Position numbers and translations under genes: made by a program
In this document: positions 49,166 through 61,237 of the stretch, piece after piece
Layout: each line of letters starts with the position of its first letter
Position numbering within the stretch: the stretch's first letter is position 1
The notes under the pieces: generated by a model
Database searches by the model: none
Told to the model about the DNA's origin: nothing
Seen by the model: only the letters and a program-made list of their open reading frames with translations
Source of the DNA: Dyella sp. C11
GTDB taxonomy: Bacteria; Pseudomonadota; Gammaproteobacteria; Xanthomonadales; Rhodanobacteraceae
Assembly (NCBI RefSeq): GCF_003121485.1
Contig: NZ_QAVX01000001.1
Coordinates: 434,001 to 498,000, forward strand
Reading direction: 5' to 3'
DNA: 64,000 bases

Positions 49166-49316
49166 ACCGGCGCGGGGGCCGCTGGCGGCACCCTTGAAAG
49201 CCTTCGGGCACGCCGCCACTCCAAGATCGGGACGATGATCGGGGGAGTCCGCGAAGTTCGCCGATACGGGAATTTCGTCGTTGCAGGGCCAGCCGGCGCC
49301 TGCGGTGGCGTGGCGT

Positions 49317-49345
49317 TTGGGATAGCCCGCCGACCCTAGTATCAT
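49317..49345 (+). promoter_or_regulatory. Probable secA promoter
   Basis: TTGGGA (49317-49322), 17-bp spacer, TATCAT (49340-49345). It would give a leader of about 60 nt containing a CCCGG...CCGGG hairpin (near 49362-49377) before the secA start. Confidence 0.6.
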
Positions 49346-49409
49346 CAATCCTTTCGTCCTGCCCGGGTTTGCCGGGTAGGCGGTTCATGAATCCTGATCC
49401 GGAAGATCG

Positions 49410-52145
<2,736 letters not shown>

Positions 52146-52178
52146 AAAGAAACCCCGCCTTGGCGGGGTTTTTTTTGG
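52146..52178. terminator. Bidirectional terminator between secA and apaH
   Basis: AACCCCGCC-tt-GGCGGGGTT perfect 9-bp stem followed by TTTTTT on the plus strand; on the minus strand it is followed by TCTTTTT. It serves the convergent secA and lptD-apaH transcripts. Confidence 0.9.
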
Positions 52179-52216
52179 ATGGTGTCGGCAGGTTTTCACC
52201 GGCGGAGAAGAGGCTG

Positions 52217-53065
52217 TCAGTCTCCGCCCGGGACACGCTTGCGATAGGGTTCGGCATCCACCGTGATGTATTGCGGTTCCTCGGTATCCAGGCGCAGCGC
52301 GGTGAGCTTCCCGCCCCACACGCAACCGGTGTCGATGGCGTAGATGCCCATGCCCGCAAAACGACCCAGTGCCGACCAGTGACCGCACACGATGCGCGTT
52401 TCGCGCCGACGCATGCCCGGCACTTCGAACCACGGATACATGCCCGGCTTCTGTGTGCCGGGAATACCCTTGCTTTCGAAGTCGATGCGGCCCTGCACGT
52501 CGCAGTAGCGCATGCGCGTGAGCGTGTTGATCGATGCGCGCATGCGTTCGACGCCCTGCAGGCGACTGCTCCACGCTGCGGGTCGATTGCCGAACAGATT
52601 CTTCAGCAGGCGCGGATGACGCGGGCCGCCGAGCTCGCGCTCGATTTCCTGCGCCGAGCGTTGCGCCTGGCGAAGCGTCCACATGGGCGCGAGGCCCGCG
52701 TGCACCATCGTCCAGTTGAGTTGCTCGTCGTGGTGCAGCAGCTTTTGCGAGCGCAGCCATTCCAGCAGCACGGGCGCATCGTCGGCGAACAGCACTTCGC
52801 GCAGTTCGGGGTTTACCTTCGACTGTGCTTCGGGGCGTCGCTGGGCGATGGCCAGGAGGCTCAGGTCGTGGTTGCCCAGCGTGACGATGGATTGCTCGCG
52901 CAGGCCATGGATGAACCGCAACGTCTGCAGTGACTGGCCGCCGCGATTGACCAGGTCGCCGCAGAACCACAGCCGGTCGCTGGCGGGATCAAAGCGGATC
53001 TTGTCGAGCAGGCGTTGGAGTTCGGGATAGCAGCCTTGCACATCGCCGATTGCGTACGTAGCCAT
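52217..53065 (-). CDS. apaH: Bis(5'-nucleosyl)-tetraphosphatase, symmetrical
   Basis: Splits the alarmone Ap4A into two ADP. 282 residues; calcineurin-type metallophosphatase. [23 protein letters not shown] and LWFCGDLVNRGGQS hold the first metal ligands, TLGNHDLSLLA the next, and MVHAGLAPMWTLRQA a later His; RIVCGHWSALGRF completes the set. Last gene of the lptD-surA-pdxA-rsmA-apaG-apaH operon, overlapping apaG as TGATG. Confidence 0.96.
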   Translation of the reverse strand: MATYAIGDVQGCYPELQRLLDKIRFDPASDRLWFCGDLVNRGGQSLQTLRFIHGLREQSIVTLGNHDLSLLAIAQRRPEAQSKVNPELREVLFADDAPVLLEWLRSQKLLHHDEQLNWTMVHAGLAPMWTLRQAQRSAQEIERELGGPRHPRLLKNLFGNRPAAWSSRLQGVERMRASINTLTRMRYCDVQGRIDFESKGIPGTQKPGMYPWFEVPGMRRRETRIVCGHWSALGRFAGMGIYAIDTGCVWGGKLTALRLDTEEPQYITVDAEPYRKRVPGGD

Positions 53066-53448
53066 CAGTGCAGGGTACGCGGAATCGAGAGCGTGAATGC
53101 CGGGATCGGCGCCTCGAAATGGGTGCCATCATCGGCCAGCATCTGATAGCTGCCCTGCATGATGCCCACCGAGGTTTCGAGCACGGCGCCCGAGGTGTAC
53201 TCGTATTCGTCGCCTGGTCGGATCCACGGCTGCTCGCCGACCACGCCTTCACCGCTGACTTCCTCGACCTTGCCGTTGGCGTCGGTGATGATCCAGTGGC
53301 GGGTCAGCAGGCGCGCGGGAACGTCGCCCGCGTTGTGCAGCGTAATGGTGTAGGCGAAAACATAGCGGTTGTCGCCGGGACGGGATTGGTCGGGGACAAA
53401 GCGGGGTTCGACCTGCACGTCGATCGTGTAGGAAGATCTTTCATTCAT
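53065..53448 (-). CDS. apaG: ApaG, Co2+/Mg2+ efflux-associated protein
   Basis: 127 residues from ATG 53448, close to the E. coli length of 125; a start 10 codons upstream is less likely. Fibronectin-III-like beta sandwich of unknown biochemical role. Landmarks: [77 protein letters not shown], here noted as the motifs R-H-W-x-I-T-D and G-E-G-V-V-G-x-Q-P. Overlaps apaH by one base. Confidence 0.96.
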   Translation of the reverse strand: MNERSSYTIDVQVEPRFVPDQSRPGDNRYVFAYTITLHNAGDVPARLLTRHWIITDANGKVEEVSGEGVVGEQPWIRPGDEYEYTSGAVLETSVGIMQGSYQMLADDGTHFEAPIPAFTLSIPRTLH

Positions 53449-53537
53449 GCCCCGATTGTACGGGTTGTCGCTACGCATGGGTGAAGCTTGCGGGCACGTG
53501 GCTGAACCGGAAAGCTGTCCGGATGGCCATCTGCCGA

Positions 53538-54323
53538 TCAGGCGATCGGGACGCGGGCCAGTCGCACGTAGTCGTGAGGTGAAAGCGTTTCCGCTCGGGC
53601 CTTGGGGTCGACGTCCGCCGCCATGATCGATGCGCTGTCCATGACGTTCTTCAGCGCGTTGCCGAGTGTCTTGCGCCGCTGCGCGAATGCCGCCTTCACG
53701 ATGGCGTGGATGCGTTCGGGGTCAGCATCGGGCAGCTGATCGGGGCCGAGCGGAATCAAGCGCACGACGGCGGAATCCACCTTCGGCGGCGGTCGAAACG
53801 CACCGGGCGGCACCACGAACAGCGGCTCCACGCGGCAAGCCAATTGCAGCATGACGGACAGACGCCCGTAGACCTTGCTGCCCGGTTCGGCGGCCATGCG
53901 ATCCACCACTTCCTTCTGCAGCATGAAGTGCATGTCCTGGATGGCGCGCGCATGCTCCACGCAGTGGAACAGGATGGGGCTGGAGATGTAGTACGGCAGG
54001 TTGCCGGCGACGCGCAGGCGCTCCACGCCATGGCGATGCGCGAGCGCGGTGAAATCCACCTTCAGCACGTCCGAGTGGATGATGCTCAGCTCACCCACGC
54101 TGGCGGCGCGCGCCTGCAGGTCGGGAATCAGGTCGGTATCCAGTTCGATCGCGGTGAGCTTGCCGGCTGCGGCGAGCAGCGGCAGCGTGAGCGCGCCTTC
54201 GCCGGGGCCGATCTCCACGACGAAATCGTCGGGGCGCGGGGAAATGGCGCTGACGATGCGCTCGATATAGCGCTTCTCGTGCAGGAAGTGCTGGCCGAAA
54301 CTCTTCTTGGGACGTGCGTTCAT
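53538..54323 (-). CDS. rsmA: 16S rRNA (adenine(1518)-N6/adenine(1519)-N6)-dimethyltransferase
   Basis: KsgA; dimethylates A1518 and A1519 late in small-subunit assembly. 261 residues. [23 protein letters not shown] at the N-terminus, SAM motif [16 protein letters not shown], and the catalytic [41 protein letters not shown]-terminal helical domain completes the family fold. Overlaps pdxA by 4 nt (ATGA) within the lptD operon. Confidence 0.97.
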   Translation of the reverse strand: MNARPKKSFGQHFLHEKRYIERIVSAISPRPDDFVVEIGPGEGALTLPLLAAAGKLTAIELDTDLIPDLQARAASVGELSIIHSDVLKVDFTALAHRHGVERLRVAGNLPYYISSPILFHCVEHARAIQDMHFMLQKEVVDRMAAEPGSKVYGRLSVMLQLACRVEPLFVVPPGAFRPPPKVDSAVVRLIPLGPDQLPDADPERIHAIVKAAFAQRRKTLGNALKNVMDSASIMAADVDPKARAETLSPHDYVRLARVPIA

Positions 54324-55330
54324 GACTTTCCTTGCGGGGCGGCGCGCTGGCGCGCCACCAGATCGAGCGCCATCGTCGCTGCGGCGATCAGGCTGGAGGG
54401 ATCGCCGCGCCCGGTGCCGGCCAGGTCAAGCGCCGTGCCGTGATCCACGGAGGTGCGGATAAAGGGCAGCCCGAGCGTCAGGTTCACCGTGCGATCGAAC
54501 GCTTCGCTCTTGAGTACCGGCAGTGCCTGGTCGTGATACATGGCGAGTACGGCGTCATAGCGCTCGCGTTGCGACGGCACAAAGGCCGTATCGGCGGGCA
54601 GCGGTCCCAGCAGTTGCATGCCCTCGGCACGCAACGCATCGAGGGTGGGAATGATGGTGTCCAGTTCTTCGCGGCCCAGGTGTCCACCTTCGCCCGCATG
54701 CGGGTTCAGGCCCAGCACCGCGATTCGGGGTGCGCTGAAGCCGAACTTCGTACGCAGCTCGTTATGAACGATACGCAGGACGCGCACGAGTGTTTCGTGC
54801 GTGATCGCCGCCGGCACCGCCGACAACGGCAAGTGTGTCGTTGCCAGCGACACGCGCAGCTCCGGGCTCGCCAGCATCATCACCACATCGGTGCCGGCGC
54901 GATCGGCGAAGAACTCGGTGTGCCCGCTGAAGGGAATGCCCGCGTCATTGATCGAGGATTTCTGCAGCGGCGCGGTGACGACAGCCGCGTAACGCCCGGC
55001 CAGGCAACCGTCTGCGGCTTCGGCAAGCGTGGCAAGGACATGGCGGGCATTGGCCGGATCGGGATGGCCGGGCTGTTCAACGGCACCCAGCGGCAGGTGA
55101 TGAAGGCGCAGTTGGCCCGGTCGTCGCTCGGGGATGTCGCTTCCATCGTCGTCGATCAATTCGATGGACGCACCGCAGCGCGCGGCAGCCCGCTCCAGCA
55201 GTCCGCGATCGGTGACCGCAACGAAATTGGCCGCCAGCGAACTGGCGGCCAATCGGATCAGGAGCTCGGGACCGATCCCCGCTGGCTCACCTGCGGTGAC
55301 GGCCAGCCGGGGCAGGGTCTGGGTATTCAA
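54320..55330 (-). CDS. pdxA: 4-hydroxythreonine-4-phosphate dehydrogenase
   Basis: NAD-dependent, zinc-containing enzyme of the deoxyxylulose-dependent pyridoxal phosphate pathway. 336 residues. LAVTAGEPAGIGPELLIRL at the N-terminus; YAAVVTAPLQKSSINDAGIPFSGHTEFFADRAGT, where FSGHTEF carries one metal His; RIAVLGLNPHAGEGGHLGREELD with the second His; YHDQALPVLKSEAFDRTVNLTLGLPFIRTSVDHGTALDLAG near the C-terminus. Sits between surA and rsmA, as in enterobacteria. Confidence 0.97.
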   Translation of the reverse strand: MNTQTLPRLAVTAGEPAGIGPELLIRLAASSLAANFVAVTDRGLLERAAARCGASIELIDDDGSDIPERRPGQLRLHHLPLGAVEQPGHPDPANARHVLATLAEAADGCLAGRYAAVVTAPLQKSSINDAGIPFSGHTEFFADRAGTDVVMMLASPELRVSLATTHLPLSAVPAAITHETLVRVLRIVHNELRTKFGFSAPRIAVLGLNPHAGEGGHLGREELDTIIPTLDALRAEGMQLLGPLPADTAFVPSQRERYDAVLAMYHDQALPVLKSEAFDRTVNLTLGLPFIRTSVDHGTALDLAGTGRGDPSSLIAAATMALDLVARQRAAPQGKS

Positions 55331-55337
55331 CGTGACC

Positions 55338-56690
55338 TCAGGAGGACTTCGCGCCCTGTGCCTGCTGCTCGTTGGGATCGCGCAGCTCGGGCACCAGGAT
55401 GTTCACGTAGGCGCTGGAACGCATTTCGCGCAGGTAATCGTCATACACCTGCTCGGCCTTGCGGTTGCCGATGGCCTGGCGGGCCTGGGCGCGCTCGAGC
55501 TCATCGGTGCGGTCGCTCTGGCGGGTGCCCAGGCGTTCCAGGATGTGCCAGCCGGCTTCGCTCTGGAACGGCGGTGCCACCTGGTCGTCCTTCAGGTCAG
55601 CCAAGTGCTGGGCGATATTGGAGCCCCAGTCGTTCTGCATGAACCAGCCCATGTCGCCGCCATTGTTGGCGGTGGTGTCGTCCTTGGAGTTTTCCTTCGC
55701 CAGCTTGGCGAAGTCCTCGTGCTTGTTGACGATGCGGTTGTACAGGTCTTCCGCCTTCTGGTGAGCCTGCTCCGGCGTCAGCAGTTCGCTGGGACGGATC
55801 AGGATCTGGCGGGCGTGATACTCCTGCACGACCTGGCGGCTGGGTTGACGCTGCTCGATCAGCTTCAGGATGTGGAAACCCGTCGGGCCGCGCAGGGCCG
55901 GGGTGACGTCGCCGGGCTTCATGGTGCCCACGGCGTCCGCAAAGGCCGGCGGGATCTCGTCCATGCGGCGCCAGCCGAGGTCGCCGCCGTCCAGGGCGTC
56001 CTGGCCGTCGGAATAGCGGATGGCAGCCGCGTGGAAATCCATGCCGCCCTTGATGGCATCGGTGGCCTGGGTGGCCTTGTCCTGCGCCGCCTTGATGTCG
56101 GCGGCGCTGGCGCCGGCCGGCAGGCTGATCTGGATGTGGGCCAGGTGGACTTCGCCCGCCTTGTAGGAGGGGCTGGCCAGCATGTTGTTGATTTCGCTAT
56201 CGGTGATGCTCACCTGGTCGCGAATCACGCTGTCATGCAGGCGCTGGGCGACCAGCTGGTCCGACAGCTGGCGGCGGAAGGCGGCAAAGCTGTTGCCGTC
56301 GGCTTCCACGGCAGCGCGCAGCTGTTCCGGGGTCATGTGGTTCTGCTGGGCCACGGCGTTGACGGCCTGGTCCACATCGGCGTCGGACACGCGCACGCCC
56401 TGGTCATCGGCGCGCTGCACCTGCAGCTTCATAAGGATCAGGCGGTCCAGCACCTGGCGGCGCAGCACGTCCATCGGGGGCAGCTGGCCCGGGTTGCTGG
56501 CGTACTGCTGCTGGACCGAACGTACGGCCTCGTTCAGCTCGCTCTGGAGGATCACCCCTTCGTCCACCACCGCCACGATACGGTCAAGCGACTGGTCACC
56601 CTGCTGTGCCTGGGGCAGCAGCTGGGCTTGGGCGGGCAGGGCGGTCGCGGTGGCGACCGCGAGCAAGAGAATCGCGAAAGGCTGCTTCAT
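55338..56690 (-). CDS. surA: Periplasmic chaperone and peptidyl-prolyl isomerase SurA
   Basis: Helps outer-membrane proteins, including LptD encoded just upstream, to fold. 450 residues with a signal peptide (MKQPFAILLLAVATATALPAQAQ). The N-terminal SurA domain begins QSLDRIVAVVDEGVILQSELNEAV. Two parvulin domains follow: the first around AGEVHLAHIQISLPAGA...DALDGGDLGWRRMDEIPPAFADAV...GFHILKLIE, the second around YHARQILIRPSELL...NNGGDMGWFMQNDWG...GWHILERL. A short C-terminal segment closes the core. Confidence 0.96.
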   Translation of the reverse strand: MKQPFAILLLAVATATALPAQAQLLPQAQQGDQSLDRIVAVVDEGVILQSELNEAVRSVQQQYASNPGQLPPMDVLRRQVLDRLILMKLQVQRADDQGVRVSDADVDQAVNAVAQQNHMTPEQLRAAVEADGNSFAAFRRQLSDQLVAQRLHDSVIRDQVSITDSEINNMLASPSYKAGEVHLAHIQISLPAGASAADIKAAQDKATQATDAIKGGMDFHAAAIRYSDGQDALDGGDLGWRRMDEIPPAFADAVGTMKPGDVTPALRGPTGFHILKLIEQRQPSRQVVQEYHARQILIRPSELLTPEQAHQKAEDLYNRIVNKHEDFAKLAKENSKDDTTANNGGDMGWFMQNDWGSNIAQHLADLKDDQVAPPFQSEAGWHILERLGTRQSDRTDELERAQARQAIGNRKAEQVYDDYLREMRSSAYVNILVPELRDPNEQQAQGAKSS

Positions 56691-56728
56691 CAGTCCGGGG
56701 CCTTCAATCGCCGAGGGCGACAGGGAAG

Positions 56729-59233
56729 TTATTGATAACCAAGAATACCATTGCGCAGGGTGTTTTCCGACTGACCGGTAAATCCACCCATGCCCTTGAA
56801 TTCCACTTCCAGCATGATCGCCGTGTTGGCCGAACCCAGCTGCGTGGTGAAATCGTAGGTATTCACGTAATGGCGCCCGATCAGCTTCAGCGCGACGCAG
56901 CAGCTGTCGTACTCCACGCCGGCGTCGGCTTCCACGGTCTTCTTGTCCAGCACCGAATAGGTCCAGTGACCGATCAGGCGCCAGCGGTCGGAGACCGGAT
57001 AGACCATGGAAGCGTCATATTGTTCCAGCATGGGCGTGGTGCTGCCCGGGTACCGGCGATAGCGGTAGGAGAAGTTGAGGATGCCATCGGTCTTGATGCG
57101 CATCTGCAGCGAGACAGCGCCAAGGTCGGTAAGGCGGGTGTTGGGGTTCCACTGGTATTGCGTCATCACCTTCCAGTCGTCGTTGAGCTGGGTGGTGAGG
57201 TCGAGCACGTAGTCGGAGCCTGACCAGTTGGTGGGCGGGGTGACCGTGTTCACGCCATTGGGCTGCTGTACGCGCTGCTGGCTGAAGTAACGGATCTGGC
57301 CGAAATCTGCCGACAGCCGCTCCACGCCGTTGTCGTCCAGCAGTCGCGTGGTCAACAACGCACTGAGGTTGTTCGCGTTCATCTGGCGGTCCGCACCCGA
57401 ATACGTGTTCGGCGTGAACAGCTCCCACGTGTCGAACGACATCAAGGTCGTGTCGAACAACGGAATGTTGTTCTGGTTGCGATACGGCACGTACAGGTAG
57501 TACAGGCGCGGTTCCAGCGTCTGCGTGTAATTGGTGCCGAACAACGACGTGCTGCGGTCGAAGATCAGGCCGCTATCAATACTGGTGATGGGCAGCGAGC
57601 GGGTTGGCGAGCCGCTGGTGTAGGGAGAAGGCGTACCTGCCGGCAGCAATTCCGTCAGGCCGTTGCTGTAGCCGTACTGCTGGTAATTCCCAATCAGGTC
57701 GTACGCCGTGTAGCGATAGGCGACGCGCGGTTTGACGAACCAGTACGAGCCACGGAAATCCCCCTGGATGTAGGGATACAGGTCCAGGCGATTGCCTTCG
57801 ACGGAATCTTCCTTGCGGAATGCGACGGCTTCGGTGTTGGCACCGACGTCCAGCCAGTTGTTGATGGGGTAGTCGATGTTGAAGGTTGCACGCGGCCACC
57901 GCTTGTACTGGACGGTGAAGTCAGGCAGCGAATAGTCGACGTTCTGGTAGTAGTCGGCGCCGAAGCTGGCGTTCCAGTACGCCTTGTCCCAGCGGCCTGC
58001 ACCATTGATGTAGGCGGACGAAACGAGCTGGCTGATCGATGAGGTGTACAGATCATTACCAAAATCACGTAGGTAGTTCTGGTCCGACGTCAGGTTGATC
58101 GACGTATTGAAGGACCAGGGGCCGTAGATTTGCGTATGGTCGTTGTACTTCAGCAACCATCGATCCTTGCCCTCGGTGTTAGCGGTGCTGTCCGGATCGT
58201 TCTCGCCCTGGTCATTCGGCAAGTACTCAAAGTTGAACTGCCCCAGGCTGCCCGGTTCCAGGTAACGAAACTCACCTGCCAGCATCACGCCGCGATCCGT
58301 GTAGATACGCGGATCCAGCGTCGCGTCGTAGTTCGGCGCCAGGTTCAGGTAATACGGCGCATTGACCATGAAACCCGAGCGGCTGGAGTTGCCGATGGTC
58401 GGGGTCAGGAAGCCGCTCTTGCGGTCGTCGTTGATCGGGAACGTGAACGTGGGCAGCCAGAAGAACGGCACGTTGTAGAGGTACATGGTGGCGTCGTGCG
58501 CCACGCCCTCGCCGGTTTCCTTGTCCATGCGGATGTCCTTCGCATGGATCTCCCACACGTGGTTGCCCACGTCGCAGGTGGAGTAGGTGGCGTTGAGGTA
58601 ACGGCTGCGCTGGTCGTCCAGCATCTGGCCCTGGGTGGCCACGCCGTTGCCGCGGTTCGTCAGCATCTGGTAAGCGACGTTGTCCGCGATGGCGGTGCTG
58701 GCGTTCTGGTTGCCGCGCATGTGGTCCGAGGACACCAGCTGGCCCACTTCCTGGTAGCGCACGTTGCCGCGCGCGTCGAAGTCGGTGGTGTCGTCGTTGT
58801 AGTCGGCCACGTCCGACTGGATGCGCTGGTCGGCGCGATCCACCTTCACGTTGCCTTCGAGGTGATAGATGCTCTGGTTGGAGCTGTCCACGCGCTCGGA
58901 CACCACATAAGTGTTCGAGGTGTCGCGGACCGAGCTGTCCTTGCTCATGGTCGGGTCGTAGAACGACAGCATCGCGTTGGGACGACACATGTTGTAGTTC
59001 AACGGCCGGGGTGGGCAGCGGAACTGGCCCAGTGCGCAGTTCGACACCGCTGGCGTCGTCTTGGTCGCAGCGACCGCCGGCGAAGGCGGCTGGTTGGGCT
59101 CGACAGGCGCCGTGGGGCTAGGCTGGTCCAACGTCGTCTGGGCCTCGACCGGGCCACCGCACAGAGCCAGGGCAGCGGCAACCGCCAACAGGCGGCGAGG
59201 GGGCAGGTGGCGCGGAGGGAGCTTGGGCGTCAC
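56729..59233 (-). CDS. lptD: LPS-assembly outer-membrane protein LptD
   Basis: Beta-barrel that inserts lipopolysaccharide into the outer leaflet with LptE. 834 residues from a GTG start; signal peptide (RLLAVAAALALCGGPVEAQ). A Pro/Thr-rich linker, then an OstA-type beta-jellyroll (YHLEGNVKVDRADQRIQSDVADYNDDTTDFDARGNVRYQE region, ~120-190) and a C-terminal barrel with many aromatic strands. Cysteines in the mature part: 66, 73, 83, 220 and the adjacent pair 778-779. E. coli uses two N-terminal plus two adjacent C-terminal cysteines for its essential disulfides, so 66/73 look like extras. First gene of the lptD-surA-pdxA-rsmA-apaG-apaH operon. Confidence 0.94.
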   Translation of the reverse strand: MTPKLPPRHLPPRRLLAVAAALALCGGPVEAQTTLDQPSPTAPVEPNQPPSPAVAATKTTPAVSNCALGQFRCPPRPLNYNMCRPNAMLSFYDPTMSKDSSVRDTSNTYVVSERVDSSNQSIYHLEGNVKVDRADQRIQSDVADYNDDTTDFDARGNVRYQEVGQLVSSDHMRGNQNASTAIADNVAYQMLTNRGNGVATQGQMLDDQRSRYLNATYSTCDVGNHVWEIHAKDIRMDKETGEGVAHDATMYLYNVPFFWLPTFTFPINDDRKSGFLTPTIGNSSRSGFMVNAPYYLNLAPNYDATLDPRIYTDRGVMLAGEFRYLEPGSLGQFNFEYLPNDQGENDPDSTANTEGKDRWLLKYNDHTQIYGPWSFNTSINLTSDQNYLRDFGNDLYTSSISQLVSSAYINGAGRWDKAYWNASFGADYYQNVDYSLPDFTVQYKRWPRATFNIDYPINNWLDVGANTEAVAFRKEDSVEGNRLDLYPYIQGDFRGSYWFVKPRVAYRYTAYDLIGNYQQYGYSNGLTELLPAGTPSPYTSGSPTRSLPITSIDSGLIFDRSTSLFGTNYTQTLEPRLYYLYVPYRNQNNIPLFDTTLMSFDTWELFTPNTYSGADRQMNANNLSALLTTRLLDDNGVERLSADFGQIRYFSQQRVQQPNGVNTVTPPTNWSGSDYVLDLTTQLNDDWKVMTQYQWNPNTRLTDLGAVSLQMRIKTDGILNFSYRYRRYPGSTTPMLEQYDASMVYPVSDRWRLIGHWTYSVLDKKTVEADAGVEYDSCCVALKLIGRHYVNTYDFTTQLGSANTAIMLEVEFKGMGGFTGQSENTLRNGILGYQ

Positions 59234-59325
59234 GATGGCAGTCTGTCGGCTGGGAGGCTCGTAAAACTAGCAGAAAGGCCCCATGGACGGCAGTTGGGTA
59301 GACCACCTTGCGAGAAGGAAGCGGC

Positions 59326-59730
59326 ATGAGCGATCACAAACCCGACGCTGGCGACGACCGTTGGCGGTCCCGGCTGACGCCGCAGCAATATGCGGTGTGC
59401 CGCTGTTCGGCCACGGAGCCTCCCTTCAGTGGCAAGTGGTATCGGCACAAGGCCGCCGGGACTTACGTCTGCGTGGCTTGCCAGGCCCCGTTGTTCGCAT
59501 CGGAAGCCAAGTACGACTCAGGCTCGGGTTGGCCCAGCTTTTTCCAGCCATGGATACGCAAGGCCGTGGACTTGCGGCAGGACGAAAGCCACGCCATGCG
59601 CCGCACGGAAGTGCGATGCGCGTCGTGCGAATCGCATCTTGGCCATGTGTTTCCCGATGGCCCCAAGCCCACGGGGCTGCGCTACTGCATCAATTCGGTG
59701 GCGCTGGATTTCGTTCCGGCCGGCAGCTGA
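59326..59730 (+). CDS. msrB: Peptide-methionine (R)-S-oxide reductase
   Basis: Repairs the R-epimer of methionine sulfoxide. 134 residues from ATG 59326, with GAAGGAAG upstream; no signal peptide, so cytoplasmic. Structural zinc site in [11 protein letters not shown] and [13 protein letters not shown]. The catalytic Cys is in [13 protein letters not shown]; active-site [14 protein letters not shown] precedes it. No resolving cysteine is seen in the usual recycling-Cys region ([10 protein letters not shown]), although Cys at [17 protein letters not shown] may substitute. Divergent from lptD by 92 bp. Confidence 0.96.
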   Translation: MSDHKPDAGDDRWRSRLTPQQYAVCRCSATEPPFSGKWYRHKAAGTYVCVACQAPLFASEAKYDSGSGWPSFFQPWIRKAVDLRQDESHAMRRTEVRCASCESHLGHVFPDGPKPTGLRYCINSVALDFVPAGS

Positions 59731-59738
59731 GCGAGGTA

Positions 59739-60659
59739 TCAGCCTTCCAGCAGCTCGCCCACATGGGCGGCCACGCTGGTCGACAAGGCAAGCAGGTTGT
59801 AGCCGCCTTCCATGGTCGACACCAGTCGGCCCTGGGCGTGCGAGCGTGCCACGTCCATCAGCCGTTGCGTGATCCACGCATAGTCTTCGCTGCCCAGGCG
59901 CAGATCAGCCAGGGGGTCGTTGCGGTGCGCGTCAAAGCCGGCCGACACCAGCACCAGCTGCGGCTTGAAGGCGTGCAGTCTGGGGATCAGGTCGCCTTCC
60001 CACAGCTCGCGGAATTCATACGAGCCATCACCCGGCGACAGCGGTGCATTGACGATATTGCCCACGCCATGTTCGTCCGCGCGCCCCGTTTCCGGGTACA
60101 GCGGCATCTGGTGGCTGGAGATGAAGAGCACGCGGGGTTCGCGCGCGAAGATGTCCTGCGTGCCGTTGCCGTGATGGACATCGAAGTCCGCAATGGCCAC
60201 GCGCTTGAGGCCATGTTCCTTGATGGCGTGGGCCGCGCCGACCGCCACATTGTTGAACAGGCAAAAGCCCATCGCGTGGTCCGGCGTGGCGTGGTGCCCC
60301 GGCGGACGCACCGCGCAAAACGCCTTGCCGCCGTCGCTGAGCACGGCATCCACGGCAGCCACCATGGCACCTGCGGCACGCAGCGCCGCTTCGGCGGAGC
60401 CAGGCGACATCAGCGTGTCTTCGTCCAGGCGAACCGTGCCTTCCTCCGGCGTGATGGCGAGAATGCGGTCCACATGTTCGGGCGTGTGCACGCGCAATAG
60501 CTGTTCACGCGTGGCGCGCGGTGCCTCGACGCGATCGAGCGCGGCAAAACGGTCGTGGTCCAGCGCCTGCAGCACGGCACGCAGACGCGAAGGCGACTCA
60601 GGCTGCGCCGGGCCGGGATCGTGCTGCAGGCAACTCGTGTGCGTGTAGAGCCGCAGCAT
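59739..60659 (-). CDS. Histone-deacetylase-family amidohydrolase
   Basis: 306 residues, cytoplasmic zinc amidohydrolase of the arginase/HDAC fold. Catalytic segment RPPGHHATPDHAMGFCLFNNVAVGAAHAI (the His-His pair), then VAIADFDVHHGNGTQDIF with the zinc Asp and His, and late LVLVSAGFDAHRNDPLADL with another zinc Asp. Bacterial relatives deacetylate acetylpolyamines or act in acetoin metabolism; the substrate here is unknown. It runs just behind the cobalamin adenosyltransferase gene (6 bp), so the three genes from 61843 to 59739 probably form one operon. Confidence 0.9.
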   Translation of the reverse strand: MLRLYTHTSCLQHDPGPAQPESPSRLRAVLQALDHDRFAALDRVEAPRATREQLLRVHTPEHVDRILAITPEEGTVRLDEDTLMSPGSAEAALRAAGAMVAAVDAVLSDGGKAFCAVRPPGHHATPDHAMGFCLFNNVAVGAAHAIKEHGLKRVAIADFDVHHGNGTQDIFAREPRVLFISSHQMPLYPETGRADEHGVGNIVNAPLSPGDGSYEFRELWEGDLIPRLHAFKPQLVLVSAGFDAHRNDPLADLRLGSEDYAWITQRLMDVARSHAQGRLVSTMEGGYNLLALSTSVAAHVGELLEG

Positions 60660-60665
60660 GGATCG

Positions 60666-61232
60666 TCACGCCTGGGGCTTGCGGCGGCGCTCGTGATTCC
60701 AGAGCACTTCGCCGTGGCCGCTGGCGCGCGCAAGCACGCGCGACACGACGAACAGCAGGTCCGACAGGCGGTTGAGGTAACGCTGCGCCTGCGGCCGCAC
60801 TTCCTCTTCGCGACCCAGCGCAATGACCTCGCGCTCGGCACGCCGGCACACGGTGCGCGCCAGATGGCAGCACGATGCCGCCATGCCGCCGCCGGGCAGG
60901 ATGAAGTCCTTCAGCGGCGGAAGCGGATCGTTGAACGCATCCAGCACCTGTTCCAGGCGCTCGATATCCGCATCGTGCACCATGGCCATGCCAGGAATGC
61001 ACAGCTCGCCGCCAAGATCGAACAGGTCGTGCTGCACCTGGGTCAACGCTTCGCGCACGTCATCCGCAACACCGTTAGACGCCAGCACCATGCCGATGGT
61101 GCTGTTGAGTTCGTCCACCGTGCCGTAGGCGCCGACGCGCAGCGAATCCTTGGCGACGCGCGAACCGTCGCCCAGGCCCGTGCTGCCGTCGTCGCCGGTG
61201 CGGGTGTAGATCTTGGAGAGGCGGTTGCCCAT
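60666..61232 (-). CDS. ATP:cob(I)alamin adenosyltransferase, PduO type
   Basis: Transfers adenosine from ATP to cob(I)alamin to make coenzyme B12. 188 residues. N-terminal SKIYTRTGDDGSTGLGDGSRVAKDSLRVGAYGTVDELNS contains the PduO ATP-binding loop TRTGDDGSTGL; then VQHDLFDLGGELC, FILPGGG, LARTVCRRAEREV (the R-x-x-x-R-R/E helix) and LNRLSDLLFVVSR. The family is trimeric. It lies 5 bp downstream of the BtuM-like membrane gene and 6 bp upstream of the HDAC-like gene, which suggests uptake and activation of vitamin B12 in one transcript. Confidence 0.94.
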   Translation of the reverse strand: MGNRLSKIYTRTGDDGSTGLGDGSRVAKDSLRVGAYGTVDELNSTIGMVLASNGVADDVREALTQVQHDLFDLGGELCIPGMAMVHDADIERLEQVLDAFNDPLPPLKDFILPGGGMAASCCHLARTVCRRAEREVIALGREEEVRPQAQRYLNRLSDLLFVVSRVLARASGHGEVLWNHERRRKPQA

Positions 61233-61237
61233 CGTGA

